Translations under genes and position numbers: made by a program
From: Pomphorhynchus laevis
Taxonomy: Eukaryota > Acanthocephala > Palaeacanthocephala > Echinorhynchida > Pomphorhynchidae
Direction of reading: 5' to 3'
Length of the DNA stretch: 64,000 nucleotides
Assembly (NCBI GenBank): GCA_012934845.2
Contig: WNNJ02003664.1
Location: forward strand, 354,652 to 418,651
The notes under the pieces: model-generated
Databases searched by the model: none
What the model saw: the letters and a program-made list of their open reading frames with translations, nothing else
Told to the model about the DNA's origin: nothing
Part shown: positions 12,075 through 22,557 of the stretch, piece by piece
How the letters are laid out: each line of letters starts with the position of its first letter
Position numbering within the stretch: position 1 is the stretch's first letter

Positions 12075-12173
12075 GGCAACCGAAACGACCAGTGTGCACC
12101 TCATTCTACTGATGAGTGTTGCCGGATACTCATCATTTCGATGCTGAAGTGGTCGTCTAGAAGTGACATGGTG
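12075..12173 (+). ncRNA. Permuted hammerhead ribozyme motif, satellite unit 3 (best copy)
   Basis: Strand X: GGCAAC (12075-12080), C, GAAA (12082-12085), CGACCA (12086-12091). Strand Y: CACC-TCA-TTCTA (12097-12108), CTGATGA (12109-12115), GT, GTTGCC (12118-12123). Strand Z: TGGTCGT (12150-12156), C (12157, cleavage base), TAGAA-g-TGA-cat-GGTG (12158-12173). Stem II is X with Y: six pairs plus G12116-C12081. Stem III is X with Z: seven pairs including A15.1-U16.1. Stem I is Y with Z: five pairs, then three after a bulged G, then four after an internal loop. Every catalytic-core base of the hammerhead (CUGAUGA, GAA, NUH) is present. The linear order X-Y-Z is non-planar within one unit and becomes planar if Y comes from the preceding unit or another molecule. 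Confidence 0.8.
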
Positions 12174-12452
12174 ACTGAAAGTCGTGAATCGAAGTCCAGT
12201 CTATCAAGCAACACCATTTAGTATAAATGCCGTATTTCGTAAGAAATCCTGGACCGTTGTCTACTCAGCACATCCGTGCACTACTATTATACATGCTGTA
12301 TGCATTGAGGATCCAACGAGTACAGCGACAATTTAGCAACAACCTCTGCCTAGTGTTTAAGGATGGTCCACAGAGCAATTTGATCTGGTTAAGAGCGTAA
12401 GCCTCAGTCAATTAAGCAGTGTCGGAAACGCCTTTATTCACAATGTCACACA

Positions 12453-12551
12453 GGCAACCGAAACGACCAGTGTGTACCTCATTCTCCTGATGAGTGTTGC
12501 CGGGTACTCATCATTTCGATGCTGAAGTGGTCGTCTAGAAGTGACATGGTG
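12453..12551 (+). ncRNA. Permuted hammerhead ribozyme motif, satellite unit 4
   Basis: It is the same as unit 3, except that the stem I base next to CTGATGA is C instead of A, which weakens the first pair. Confidence 0.65.
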
Positions 12552-12668
12552 ATTGAAAGTCGTGAATCGAAGTCCAGTCTATCAGGCAACACCATTTAGT
12601 ATAAATGCCGTATTTCGTAAGAAATTCTGGACCGTTGTCTACTCAGCACATCCGTGCAATACTATTAT

Positions 12669-13289
12669 ATATATTTAATTCTTGAGCTTAAGAGTAAAAA
12701 ATATTTCAAGTTGAGTAGAATTGTGAAATTCTATTTCTGCATTTTCAAAATAATACAATTCCAATTTAAAAGCTTTATTAGTATATAATGGACTAATAAC
12801 CCAAAAAACTATTATTGATAGAAACACGTTACGCCATTATGTCCTTAAATCAGGTCGGTTTTTAAAATTGCAATAATGCTAGAATAAAATTCGAATTACC
12901 AAAACTCAGAGTCATTAGTAAAATATGATCTAGTCAATGACACTAAGTAATTTATTAAAGTGGGTACAGTGGAATAATCAACAGGTCCACTAACAGTTCG
13001 GTAGATAAAAAAACAAAAACTGAAAAATGGTACAATCTGGCAAAGGATAAAATCCAGAAAACTTTTAGTATAATGAGAGAAAATATGGAGAAGGATAAAT
13101 AATATATACAGGAGAAATGATAGTGTATATGAAGCAAGATTCAATTTAAAGGATAATCAGGGCGATTGATTGAGATAAGATGGAACAAAGTAGTTTCATA
13201 AAATATGCTTTCCGGGGAAAATTTCAATGCTCATGAAGCACTTACATTGTATAAATGAATCTGATCCGATAACTGAGTCTACGTATTTT
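12669..13289. other. Intergenic stretch
   Basis: No gene or repeat family was recognised. Overlapping minus-strand open frames at 12896-13144 have no known motif and a composition like the surrounding DNA. Confidence 0.45.
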
Positions 13290-14080
13290 ATTCTTATAAT
13301 TATTATATAGACAACAAAGTGAGTCAAAGACTCTTTACAAGTTGCATCACAGGAAATCAAAGTAAAACTTCACAGATCTCAATCGATTATCTTGGCTAAA
13401 TCTTTATCCAACTCCAGCTTGAACGCATGGATATTACGAGAGTTAACAGTCGTATCGGAAAGTTGATTCCATACCGATACAACTCTGTGCAAAAAGTGAG
13501 ATATGGCATGGCATAGGCGTAGTGTTCCAAGCATTAAGGAATGTCCGCGTAGTGAGGGCTAATCTCGCAATCTCAACAGGTGACGCAATGGATGATCCTT
13601 AGTATTTAAAACATGTCATACGAGGCACATATCAGCACGAATTCGCATGAAACTAAGACTATGTATTTTTAGATACCTAAGTATATCCCTATATTCCAAA
13701 TGTATGACAGTACGGACTAATCTCGTGGCGGAGCGATAAACATTTTCTAGGCGATTACATTCTTTCTTAGTAATAGGGTAACAGCGTGGTGAAGCATATA
13801 AAAGTATACTTAGAATCAAAGCGTTAGAAATGGTCATAAAACAAGAAATATCAACGTTTAAAAGCGACCGGTGGAGAAGACCAACGACTTATCTGACCTG
13901 TGAGCACACGAATTCGGTATGCATGCAAGTGCTTAAATCTTATCGTACCCAAACACCAAGATCCTTATATGAATCAGTTATCGATATGGCTACACAATCA
14001 AGGTGGTAAACTCTATGTTGATTATGTTTCAATCAAGAGATACACATGGAAGCACATTTTTATTATTATATTATTTATCT
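13290..14080 (-). mobile_element. CR1-like LINE fragment (RT end and C-terminus)
   Basis: The minus-strand translation shows the end of a LINE ORF2: a DSYKDLGVWV stretch (RT motif E region, near 13990-13960), then RSATRLVRTVIHLEYRDILRYLKIHSL (about 13750-13640, in pieces) and a short WNQLSDTTVNSRNIHAF-like block near 13460-13410. This order is typical of the C-terminal domain of CR1-group LINEs. The 3' end, read on the minus strand, finishes with AAAATACGTAGACTCAG near 13300-13270, and a similar terminus occurs near 19030. Frames are broken and the copy is old. Confidence 0.7.
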
Positions 14081-14343
14081 TTATCAAAAATAAAGATAAA
14101 TAATAATTATATAAGATTTGATACAATTTTTATTTATATCAAGTTAAAACTTAAAACTTATAAGACGAGATTTAATGAATTATCCAAACAAGGATTGAGT
14201 TCATTTGATTCAATATTAAAAGTAAAATATAATATCTTCCACTTTCAAAAACTCAAAACTATACTAATAAAACTTTATTAATAGAATTGAAATATTATTA
14301 AATCAGATAACTAAAAAAAATTTGGTTTCTTATAAACATACAT

Positions 14344-14505
14344 TCCAGATTATTCCTGTCAGTTCAGATTATTCCTGTCAGTTTCAGATTATTCCTGTCA
14401 GTTCCAGATTATTCCTGTCAGTTCCAGATTATTCCTGTCAGTTCCAGATTATTCCTGTCAGTTCCAGATTATTCCTGTCAGTTCCAGATTATTCCTGTCA
14501 GTTCC
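14344..14505 (+). repeat. 20-bp minisatellite at the 5' end of a LINE
   Basis: About eight copies of GATTATTCCTGTCAGTTCCA lie directly upstream of LINE B. A GC-rich junction (GCTCGCTACGCTCGCGG) follows, then the ORF1 start at 14551. The position suggests 5' UTR repeats, as found in other LINEs. A 13-bp minisatellite holds the same place in front of LINE C. Confidence 0.85.
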
Positions 14506-14550
14506 GCTCGCTACGCTCGCGGATTGAGCTCAATCTATCGATAAAAGGTC

Positions 14551-15840
14551 ATGCCTAAAAAAGCGCGATCTCAGATCCCGGTTCCTAATCAAGAATCTTC
14601 CACGTCAGAATGCAATGATGGTTATACCAGCTTTGAAGTTGGATGCGATTCCAAAGATTGCGATGTATGGACACTTGTTCGTGTTAAAATATCCGACCAC
14701 TCGATGTATAAACGTAAACATTTCACTTGCGGTTTTTGTACATCAGTACGACTGCTACAGTTATCCTGCTCATCTACTCCTGTATCACACACGACCACTC
14801 AAACCAATGCTGTTTTAGATGTTTCCCTCGCATCAACACCTGACTTCGCATCATATAATCCCATTATTAAACCTACTCTCTCACACAATCCTCGTTCAAC
14901 TACGTACCAAACTTCCATTAATCTTTCTCATTCTAACAATGCTAACGGTAAAGCTTTTCATCTCGTACCTCCTCTTTCCTATTCCTCCCCCAATCTAAAT
15001 AAATCTCAAACTTCGTTATTCTCCTCACGTACTCCTTACTCGACCTCCCCTGTATCACCTCTCAATAATTTACACCCTTCAATCAAAATCATTTCCAGTA
15101 ACATTTCCGATCAAATGATTCAACACTCCATTCCTGTAACTCATGCCCCAACCTATTTTAATTACCTTACTCTACCTCACACGTAACACTTCCAAATAAT
15201 TTACATCCTTTATTTAAAATCATCTCCAGTCACATCTCTGATCAATCGATTCAACACCCCGCTCCTGTCACACTTGCTCCAACCAATATTAATTCTCTAT
15301 CAAGCACCCCTGTCATTTCCACTTCTACCTGCTCATCTGTCTCGACTCCTACCAGTTCTGTCCGTCCACCACATCCACGAAATCGTTTTCCTTCGCGCGA
15401 TCGCTGTATAATCATATCAAACTTAAAGCTTTCCGAATCTGCTTCTCCAAAATCTCGCCTCGATAATGACGTATCTACTTTCAGGTCAATCCTAGCAACC
15501 ATTCTTCCTGGTGATAACCCATCACTCTTCAATAATATTGCTCCTGTATCCTTTATTCGTTTAAACAAATCCACTAAATCTAATCATCTCAGTCCTCCAC
15601 TCTTAAAAATCGTTTTCCGACATAGTTCACAGGCCTCTTCGGTACTCTCTCAACGTTTTAAACTTCTTACCACTTCATCTACTTGCCGTATCTTTCCTGA
15701 CCGCTCCCCTTCTGATATTGCCCAGCTCAAATTAGCTCTCATTGAAAAACATCGACGTGAAACAAACGGCGAGTCATCCTTATCTATACGTAATATTAAC
15801 AGAAATTTTCACGTTCTTCACACAAGGCCAAAAATTGGAT
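14551..15840 (+). pseudogene. LINE B ORF1 (zinc-binding N-terminus, RRM-like domain), broken
   Basis: The first segment (14551-15186) starts MPKKARSQIPV and has a cysteine array, CDSKDCDVW...FTCGFC, matching the ORF1 of LINE C (HDCSVWTTITC...FVCGFC). A low-complexity Ser/Thr/Pro linker follows. From about 15360 another frame carries the RRM-like nucleic-acid-binding part (RDRCIIISNL, RLDNDVSTFRSI, PLLKIVFRH, LSQRFKLL, RIFPDRSPSDIAQ). This ORF normally coats the element RNA. An internal tandem duplication of about 127 bp (15059-15300) lies in the linker and may have caused the frame change. Confidence 0.75.
15059..15300 (+). repeat. Tandem duplication inside LINE B ORF1
   Basis: The block beginning CTCAATAATTTACACCCTTC and ending near ACCTATTTTAATTAC recurs at about 15187-15297 with roughly 80% identity. 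Only one copy is present in LINE C ORF1 (near 27275). Confidence 0.75.
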
Positions 15841-15841
15841 A

Positions 15842-18745
15842 GCGTCCCATCTCTCCCCTTGTCTTCTTCGCTAGTCGATCTCGCTCCTAAGCATACTTTT
15901 CGTCTTAGTATATTCAATACTCGCTCCATTCTTCATAAAGCTGATATGCTTCTCGATATCTTCGATCAATTATCTATCGATATTCTCTGCATTACCGAAT
16001 CCTGGCACTCTGACTCCGACGATCTTGCTATTCGTCGTCTATGTCGCTCTGGTTGTTCTCTAGTTGAATCAGCTCGTCAAATTACATCTCATACATCTAC
16101 TGCGTCTAACCATGGCGGTATTGTTGCCATTGCTCGTCACCCAATGTCTTTACGTAAAATCAACGTTAACATCCGTTACACTTCGTTCGAATTACTCATA
16201 TGCAGATTATCAACGCCTTTCCCTCTGGAACTTGTGATTGTATACCGTCCAGGTTCAGTTGCCCCATCACGTATCTTCTTTAACGACCTTGCAGATCTAA
16301 TGTCTCACTGTTCATTGTCTTATACTCCTTCTTTTGTTCTCGGTGACTTTAACATTCGTCTTGATCGCCCGTCTGACTCTGACTCTATCACTTTAACTAA
16401 TCTTTTTTCTAATTTTAACTATAAATTACTTTCAACAAGCCCAACTCATATTCTCGGCGGTGCTCTCGACATCATTGCTGTTCCTAACTGCTTCAATGAC
16501 TATACCTCCTTGTCAATTACTGATCCTGGTTTGTCCGATTATTTCCCAGTCACTCTTACTCTTACTCGTCCCAATCCTCCTTCTCCGCCTTTACCTTTAT
16601 CTACACAAAGTCGACCCTGGAAGCTTCTCGATATCCCTGTTCTCTGCGCAGCCTTTCTCAATTCTTCACTCTTTTCACTTCCTCTTCACTATCTCTCTCC
16701 CGATGATCTCTGCATTCTGTTTGATTCTGAACTTACGTCGATCCCCAATAACCTTCTGCCTAGTCGACTTCGACATTCCCAGCGCTTGCGCCATGCTCCC
16801 TGGTTCTATTCTGAATGTAGCCTTTCTAAGCGTCGACTCCGTCACTCTTTTCGTATGTATAAACGCTTTCTTAAACGTTCACCCAACTCACTCCCTCCAA
16901 ATCTTCGTGATTCCTACTTTTCTCAACGCCGTTCACATCTCATTCTTATACGTACTAAACGTACTCTCTTTTGGCGAAATCAACTCGAGTCATCTTCCAA
17001 CACTAAATCTCATTAGAAAATCTTAAACACAATTCTTTCACGATCATCTACCCTTGTAATATAAATCCTGATGAATTTTCTTCTCATCTACAAACTAAGC
17101 TATCTAATTTACTTTTCCTACTACCCATAGCCCCCTTTTACCCACTCTTATCTTTAAATACTTCCCTCCCAGAACTATTCCATTTTCTTCCCGTTTCGTC
17201 TGATGAAGTTTCTTCGGTTCTGCTGTCATTACCTAATAAACATCTCCTTCTGACCCAATTCCCACTCACTTGCTTAAAAATATCTGCTCCTCTATCTTAC
17301 CCTTCCTAACCACATTGTTCAACTCGTCCATCCGTAGCCGTACATTTCCTTCCATCTGGAAATGCGCCACTGTTCGTCCTCTCATCAAAAAGCAATCTCT
17401 CGACTCCTCACTACCATCTTCGTACCGTCCTATTTCACTTCTCCCAACCCTTTCTAAACTCTTTGAGCGTCTCGTTCTTAAGCAAGTTAATATATATCTC
17501 TTTTCCTCTAACTTATTTCCTCCCTTCCAAGCCGCTTTTCGCTCTAATTACTTTACCGAAATTGCATGTCTTAAAGTTTATAACGACTTACTCATATCGC
17601 GCGATCATAAATTATGTAGTGTCATAGTTTCTCTTGATCTATCGTCTGCTTTTGACATCGTCGATCACTCGATTCTTCTCCATCGCCTTCGTCATGATTA
17701 TGGCTTCTCTTTACCCACTGTATCATGGTTTTCTTCATATCTATCAAACCGTACATTTCGCGTATATTCTAACTCTTCTATCTCCCATCCGTTCGTCCAT
17801 TCCATCCGGTGTTCCGCAAGGCTCCGTATTAGGCCGTATACTTTTCTCTCTTCTTCTTGGTGATTTTTCTTCAATTTCTCATAAATTTAACTTCCATGTT
17901 ATGCAATATGCTGATGACATTCTCATCTATGCTCATGCACCTGTTTATCGTATTCACGATCTTAGTGTTTCCGCTTCGGACTGTCTTGTCTCAATTTCCA
18001 ATCATATTTCTTCCCTTCGCCTTTCTCTGAATCCTGATAAATCCAAAATTATGTGGATCCTACCTCGACGCCTCGGCTTCGAACCTCCCTCCGTGTCATT
18101 AAATTTTACAATTCTTCCTGTCGTTGATAATCTCCTTTTCCTAGGCTTCCATTTTGACAACCGACTTTCACTTAAACCTTTCGTTAGAGATAAAGTACGC
18201 TCATCTACCTTGATACTCCGCAACCTCCGTCAAGTTCGTAGATTGATCGATTTCCCTTCTTGTATGACTATCATATCATCTCTCCTTTTTTCTAGACTCG
18301 ATTATTGTCTTAGTCTATTTTCCAACTCACCTAAATCCACTCTTCTTCCCCTACAACGCATCGTCAACGCAGCTGTCCGAATTCTCCTCCGTCTTCGTCG
18401 TTTTGATCATACATCCTACCATATTGCTTCTCTCGATTTGCTTACAATTTATTGTCGTGTTCAAATTCGTCTTCTTATCGTTGCTTTCGCCTTGTAACTT
18501 TTCATACCCCTTCATTTCTCAACCTTCCTTTTCTTGATAATTCTCGTCCTGTTTACTGTTCCTTGCGTTCCTGTAATTCCCTTCTTTTACATGTCCCAAA
18601 CTACTCTACCTCCTTTGGACTCCGCTCCTTCCTGGTGGCTGCTCCTCTATTGTGGAATCATCTGCCCATTCATATACGCCAATCAACTTCCCTGCAGTGC
18701 TTCAAACGACAAATCCGATCCCATTTTAACAATTTATCTGCTTGA
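15842..18745 (+). pseudogene. LINE B ORF2 (endonuclease and RT), broken
   Basis: The endonuclease part stays open to 17016: NTRSILHKAD, CITESWHSDSDD, VIVYRPGS, VLGDFNIRLDRP and LSDYFPV. The last motif is normally SDH; the catalytic histidine is tyrosine here, so this endonuclease should be dead. RT segments follow in shifting frames: YRPISLLPTLSKLFERLV (17430-17480), SLDLSSAFDIVDHS (17630-17672), GVPQGSVLGRILFS (17807-17850), QYADDILIYA (17903-17935), NPDKSKIMW (18030-18056), FLGFHFDNRLS and a C-terminal domain to 18745. About three frame changes interrupt it. Confidence 0.85.
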
Positions 18746-18773
18746 CTTTTTCATTTTTGTTTGTGGACTTGTA

Positions 18774-18792
18774 TGCGTACAGCTTGTACGCA
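18774..18792 (+). other. LINE B 3'-terminal stem-loop
   Basis: TGCGTACA pairs with TGTACGCA around a three-base loop, directly before ATTTGCCAC and the tail. LINE C has GCGTGC/GCACGC at the same place (30869-30884), which is a compensatory change. Such 3' hairpins are known as RT recognition sites in L2 and CR1 LINEs. Confidence 0.7.
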
Positions 18793-18830
18793 TTTGCCAC
18801 ATTAAATAAATTTGTATTATTATATCAAGT

Positions 18831-18970
18831 TAAAAATTAAAATTAAAAATAAAAGAAAATTTTTATAAATTGACTACGATGTATCAGAATAAGGATTAGA
18901 GATCACCAGAAGAAACTGCTATGTTATCAGGTTACGGCCCCTATTCTTGATGCAACAAACCAGGGGTACA
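18831..18970 (-). mobile_element. Solo 3' end of the YIDD RT element
   Basis: This stretch matches the terminal block beside the RT copy at 47690-47770 (shared: GTATCAGAATAAG, TCA.CAG..GAAACTGCTATG, ATCAGGTT.CGGCCCC). No coding part remains. A shorter match lies near 19110-19190. Confidence 0.6.
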
Positions 18971-19019
18971 TATTAGTCCATTCACGAGAACTCATTCTCG
19001 AGAAGACATATACACCTTA

Positions 19020-20460
19020 GATAAGATAACTGAGTATACGTATTTTATAATTTTTATAAATTAAAAATAAAGACAAATAATAAATAATAAATAATTATAT
19101 AAAATGTTATACAATTTATATTTACATCAAGCTAAAATTTTAAATTAAATTCAATTTTTATGAATTGACTAATAAATAATAAACGATGTATTATTATTCT
19201 TAAAAGGCTTAGCCATAAGGCTATTTTGCCTGATCGCCATTTTGAAATAAAAAAAATTAAAAATAGAATGAAACCAACAAGCAAAATAAAAAAGAAAAAA
19301 TACTGCAAATTTGTCCATGTCCTTAATAATTTTTTGAAATGCAGAATTTGGGCGACAGCAATTTTATTAAGCAGAGTATTACACATATTAAGTACCCTGT
19401 GCGACAGTCTCAAGGATTTTGGATGCCTATAATATCTTGTTTTATAGACAGTTTTGCTGTGACCTCTCAAAATCGATAAAGGTGATGTGATCGAATCACT
19501 CGGAAAACCGTCCAATCCGTGTACAAGCCTATACATTCCTATCAAGTCAAGAAACAAAAAGCATGATGACATCGGTGAATTCTTAGCAAATATAATCGAG
19601 ATGAATAATCCAATCTTGCATTTGAACATAAACGAGAAACTCGCCTTAGGAACTCGCCTCTATCTGTCCTTTCTTGTTTAGTGACCGGCAAAAAAGCCTG
19701 AATTTTATACTCTAAATGCGGACGGACCAGCATGTTAAACAAATTTCTAAAGACATTAGTGGTGAACTTAAGTTTAGTTTTTAATGATGCCTGCACGATA
19801 ATTCCTAAATCCCTATGATTTGATACTTGAGTGATAAGAACATCGCCGATATGATATGCAAAATTACTGGATTATTTAGCCATCCTCACCAGAACACACT
19901 TATCAACATTAAGATGTAATCCAGTAGAGCGTCATCAATCGTGCACTCGATCAAATCGACGTACTTATTTATGCAGAAAAACTCACCAACTCTTAACTTA
20001 AACGTACACGATGAAAAAAATAATCATTGAGCAGATCACACGAGGGACGCCGTAGTGTATTAAGAGTGACACAAGACCTTTCGGTTGAACACGATCAAAG
20101 GCTTTCGGAAAATCTAGAAATTCGACGTCGAGACAAAATCCCAAACTTAGTGCTTCCATCCAACTCTCTCGTGATAAGCAAATTATATAGACAATTAAAG
20201 GCCTTGACCGAATCCGTCTTGAGAGTATGTAAGAATGCGGTTAAAGTTTAGATGGTTAGATAGCCCTTTGGCGATAATTCGTCTTAGTAGTTTAGCGAAT
20301 ACTGGTTAAACTGGTAGGGCGAAAATCTAAACAAGTCGCTAGCTGTTTTTAAGGATGAATAATAAGGATGACAGAGCATCATGAGGAACTTCTATTTATC
20401 AGGTTTCGGTCCCTATTCCTAACACGACACTGCCAAGTTCTAAGTTGGTAGTGTCTTGGA
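19020..20460 (-). mobile_element. CR1-like LINE fragment (RT and C-terminal domain)
   Basis: The minus strand holds, from high to low coordinates: an RT fingers-palm region with SQDGF, HERVGWKH.VWDFVSTSNF and VLCHS (about 20250-20060); FRNLFNMLVRPHLEYKIQAFLP (19760-19695), typical of the CR1-group thumb; and the C-terminal block RGHSKTVYKTRYYRHPKS and VLNMCNTLLNKIA (about 19480-19370). Frames are broken in several places. The element differs from LINE families B, C and K. The terminus near 19030 resembles that of the fragment ending near 13290. Confidence 0.7.
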
Positions 20461-20990
20461 ATTAAGGGCTTAGCTAAATTCAGTTATTTTGTTGATGCCT
20501 TTGGACAATTTTAACCGGTCTTCTTGCAAGAACCGAGAAACTATTTTATGAAACCCATGGTTGTTTGATAAAATCTTACCAAAAAGCAGTCATCGTTACC
20601 AAGTACAACCATTCGAAAATTATTCCTTCGTTTCACTGATCAAGTTTGCCAATAAAAATGTGAATTCGTTTAGGCCGTAATAAATAAACAGTTATTCTAT
20701 AAAGTTAAATAAAATGACATCCACTGTTTTAATCGCCTCAACTTTAAAACATATAGTATGTTTGCTTATACTTTAAAACGCATCGTATATGCACATGAGT
20801 AGGATTAACAGTCAACCAAGGTACCTAGTCTAATTTACCAACTATAGCAGGCGTACAACGCTGACAACAAGAACCTGGAAGAATTATGCATTCTATTTCC
20901 CTAGCCTCAATGCGAAAATTGGACCATGGATTTATAAAAATTTACTATTAATTATTTTAAAAAAATTAATAAACAGATTCCATGAAACAT
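20461..20990. other. Intergenic stretch
   Basis: No gene or known repeat was recognised. A quasi-palindrome built on GACACTGCCAA and TTGGTAGTGTC lies at about 20423-20455. Confidence 0.4.
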
Positions 20991-21180
20991 GACTCCTGAC
21001 ATTATTGGCAATGCATACAAGGATGTATACAAGGTTGCAAAGATTGTGATTGCTTATACAAGATTGCTTAGAAATCTTGAAAATCATGGTGACGAACATA
21101 ATTAAACTTTATCCTCATTCAACTTCAAATTTGGCTGATCACTCCCATAGTACTAAACATGTCATAAATATAAGTGCGCC
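20991..21180 (+). mobile_element. PLE fragment: GIY-YIG endonuclease remnant 1
   Basis: The sequence encodes the CKDCDCLY pattern (21030-21055) that opens the GIY-YIG endonuclease of Penelope-like elements. LRNLEN follows, then NLADHSHSTKHVIN (about 21125-21170), which matches the domain's ADH...H signature. It is broken and short. Confidence 0.45.
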
Positions 21181-21239
21181 CAATACAATAGGTACGTGAT
21201 AAGAAAATAGAATCGATCATATAAAATTTGATAAGTTCT

Positions 21240-21410
21240 AAATATAACCATGTTAGAAATGTTTCACATGCTGATGTGTAGATATTGTGCTGGCTTATAC
21301 ATTGACTAAACTGGTAGAAAATTTAAATCACATGCGGACGAGCATCATAAGGCTTTATCCTAAACTTCAAATCTGATTTTGGTGATCATTTAACTCTAAA
21401 CGGGCATATA
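21240..21410 (+). mobile_element. PLE fragment: GIY-YIG endonuclease remnant 2
   Basis: This is a second, more decayed copy of the segment above, about 235 bases downstream. It again has a Tyr-Thr start, a basic helix (KLVENLNHM) and a DFGDHLTLNGH-like block near 21370-21405. Confidence 0.4.
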
Positions 21411-21574
21411 AGAAAAAAAGTAGTATTTATCAAATTATTACAAACCTATATATTTAAAATTGGTTCTATTCGAAAGAAAATCTAAACGGATAAAAAACAT
21501 CACATGAGGCCAAAGTGGTATTTTCATTATATAACAATAAGTTTTTGGCAACTCAAATTTTGTCAGTTAGAGCT

Positions 21575-21960
21575 TTTTACACGCAATAAGCTCTCTCCGC
21601 CATATTGAATAATCAACCACTACCTACCTTTACACATGGAGTAAAATACCTGGGGTGTATCATTACCGTTAAATGGTCAACCGGAATAGAATTAATTAAA
21701 TTCAAAATTGTACTGAAGAAAGCTAGATGGGTCCTTAAACGGGTCCAGAACTGTAGTTAAGTGAGAAAGCTCAGGTACGGTTGTTAGGTACATGGGCAAT
21801 CTCAGGTTTAGTCTTCTTTTCTAGAGGATCCACAGAGCAAAGACTAAGGTTTCTTAAGCTCCCCGTCTCGCGATTACCTACCATATGGGTCGACTGAACC
21901 CTCAGGTGTGTGAGACCCTAAGTAGTTAAGACGGAAGGCGGGGCACTTGTATAAGCTGGA
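21575..21960 (+). mobile_element. I/Jockey-like LINE fragment (family K relative)
   Basis: Translated pieces, in broken frames, match the ORF2 C-terminal part of the LINEs at 52.6 and 57.4 kb: GVKYLG..ITVKWS (about 21640-21680), LKKARWVLKR (about 21715-21745), and an SQV..SSFLED block that corresponds to AISGLVFFSRG. Confidence 0.65.
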
Positions 21961-22029
21961 GAGATCTGATCCTCCTGTCAGTTTTTATAGAAGACATTTT
22001 CAAGGTCAGTTTTTGACAACTTTGTACCC

Positions 22030-22225
22030 TTATTTAGCCTAATATGTTAAGCCCTATTTATTCAATGTCGTTTTTTTTGTATTTAAGAAATTCTTATTAT
22101 TACACGCAATGATATGTTAATATTACACGCCTAATATGATATTATTACACGCCTAATATGTTAACCCCTATTTATTCAATGTCGTTTTTTTTGTATTTAA
22201 GAAATTCTTATTATTACACGCAATT
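22030..22225 (+). repeat. Local direct duplication
   Basis: A block of about 67 bases, beginning CCTATTTATTCAATGTCG and ending TTATTATTACACGC, occurs at 22045-22105 and again at 22165-22223. Shorter TATTACACGCCTAATATG repeats lie between them. Confidence 0.75.
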
Positions 22226-22557
22226 CTTATCGTTGCTTTCCGCCTTGTAACTTTTCATAACCCTTCATTTCTCAATCTTCATTCTCTTGATAATTCTCGT
22301 TCTTTTTACTGTTCCTTGCGTTCCTGTAATTCCCTTCTTTTACATGTCACAAACTAATCTACCTCCTTTGGACTCCGCTCCTTCATTGTGGCTGCTCCTC
22401 TATCGTGGAACCATCTGCCTATTCCCTGCCGTGCTTCAAACGACAAATCCGATCCCATTCAAACAATTTATCTGCTTGACTTTTTCATTTTTGTTTGTGG
22501 ACTTGTAAGCGTACAGCTTGTACGCATTTGCCACATTAAATAAATTTGTATTATTAA
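22226..22557 (+). mobile_element. CR1/L2-type LINE family B, 3'-end fragment
   Basis: Nearly identical to the last 330 bases of LINE B (18473-18820), including the TGTACGCATTTGCCAC end and the ATTAAATAAATTTG tail. It is a severely 5'-truncated insertion. Confidence 0.85.

Larger units (their letters stand above)
11099..12668 (+). repeat. Satellite array of about 380-bp units (four copies) with permuted hammerhead
   Basis: Four head-to-tail units repeat with spacings of about 380, 363 and 380 bases, measured at the AGCAAAGTGTCGG landmark (11291, 11671, 12034) and its shortened form near 12414. The third spacing is shorter because unit 2 lacks about 16 bases before TGGTCGTC. Each unit has the elements of a hammerhead ribozyme in a permuted order (see the ncRNA entries). 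The array starts at ATAAATGCCG and ends in the AT-rich run TACTATTATATATAT, as does the copy ending at 41106. Open frames inside are short and not conserved, so the repeat is not coding. It lies upstream of RpL21, which is transcribed away from it. Confidence 0.9.
14506..18830 (+). mobile_element. Nearly full-length CR1/L2-type LINE (family B)
   Basis: The copy has the expected order: 5' minisatellite, ORF1 with a zinc-binding N-terminus and RRM-like part, ORF2 with endonuclease and RT, then a 3' UTR with a stem-loop and the tail ATTTGCCACATTAAATAAA. It shares this layout with LINE C but the proteins are only about 60% identical by eye, so they are separate families. Both ORFs contain frame changes, so the copy is inactive. 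Fragments of this family also lie at 1-2500 and 22226-22557. Confidence 0.9.

Noticed and set aside
12109-12140. Hairpin GATGAGT/ACTCATC in the satellite taken as stem II of a normal hammerhead
   Set aside because: No GAAA follows it. The pairing of GTTGCC with GGCAAC next to GAAA fits the hammerhead core, and this hairpin would compete with it.
14344-14505. CRISPR-like array
   Set aside because: Head-to-tail 20-bp units without unique spacers, in eukaryotic DNA; it is a minisatellite.
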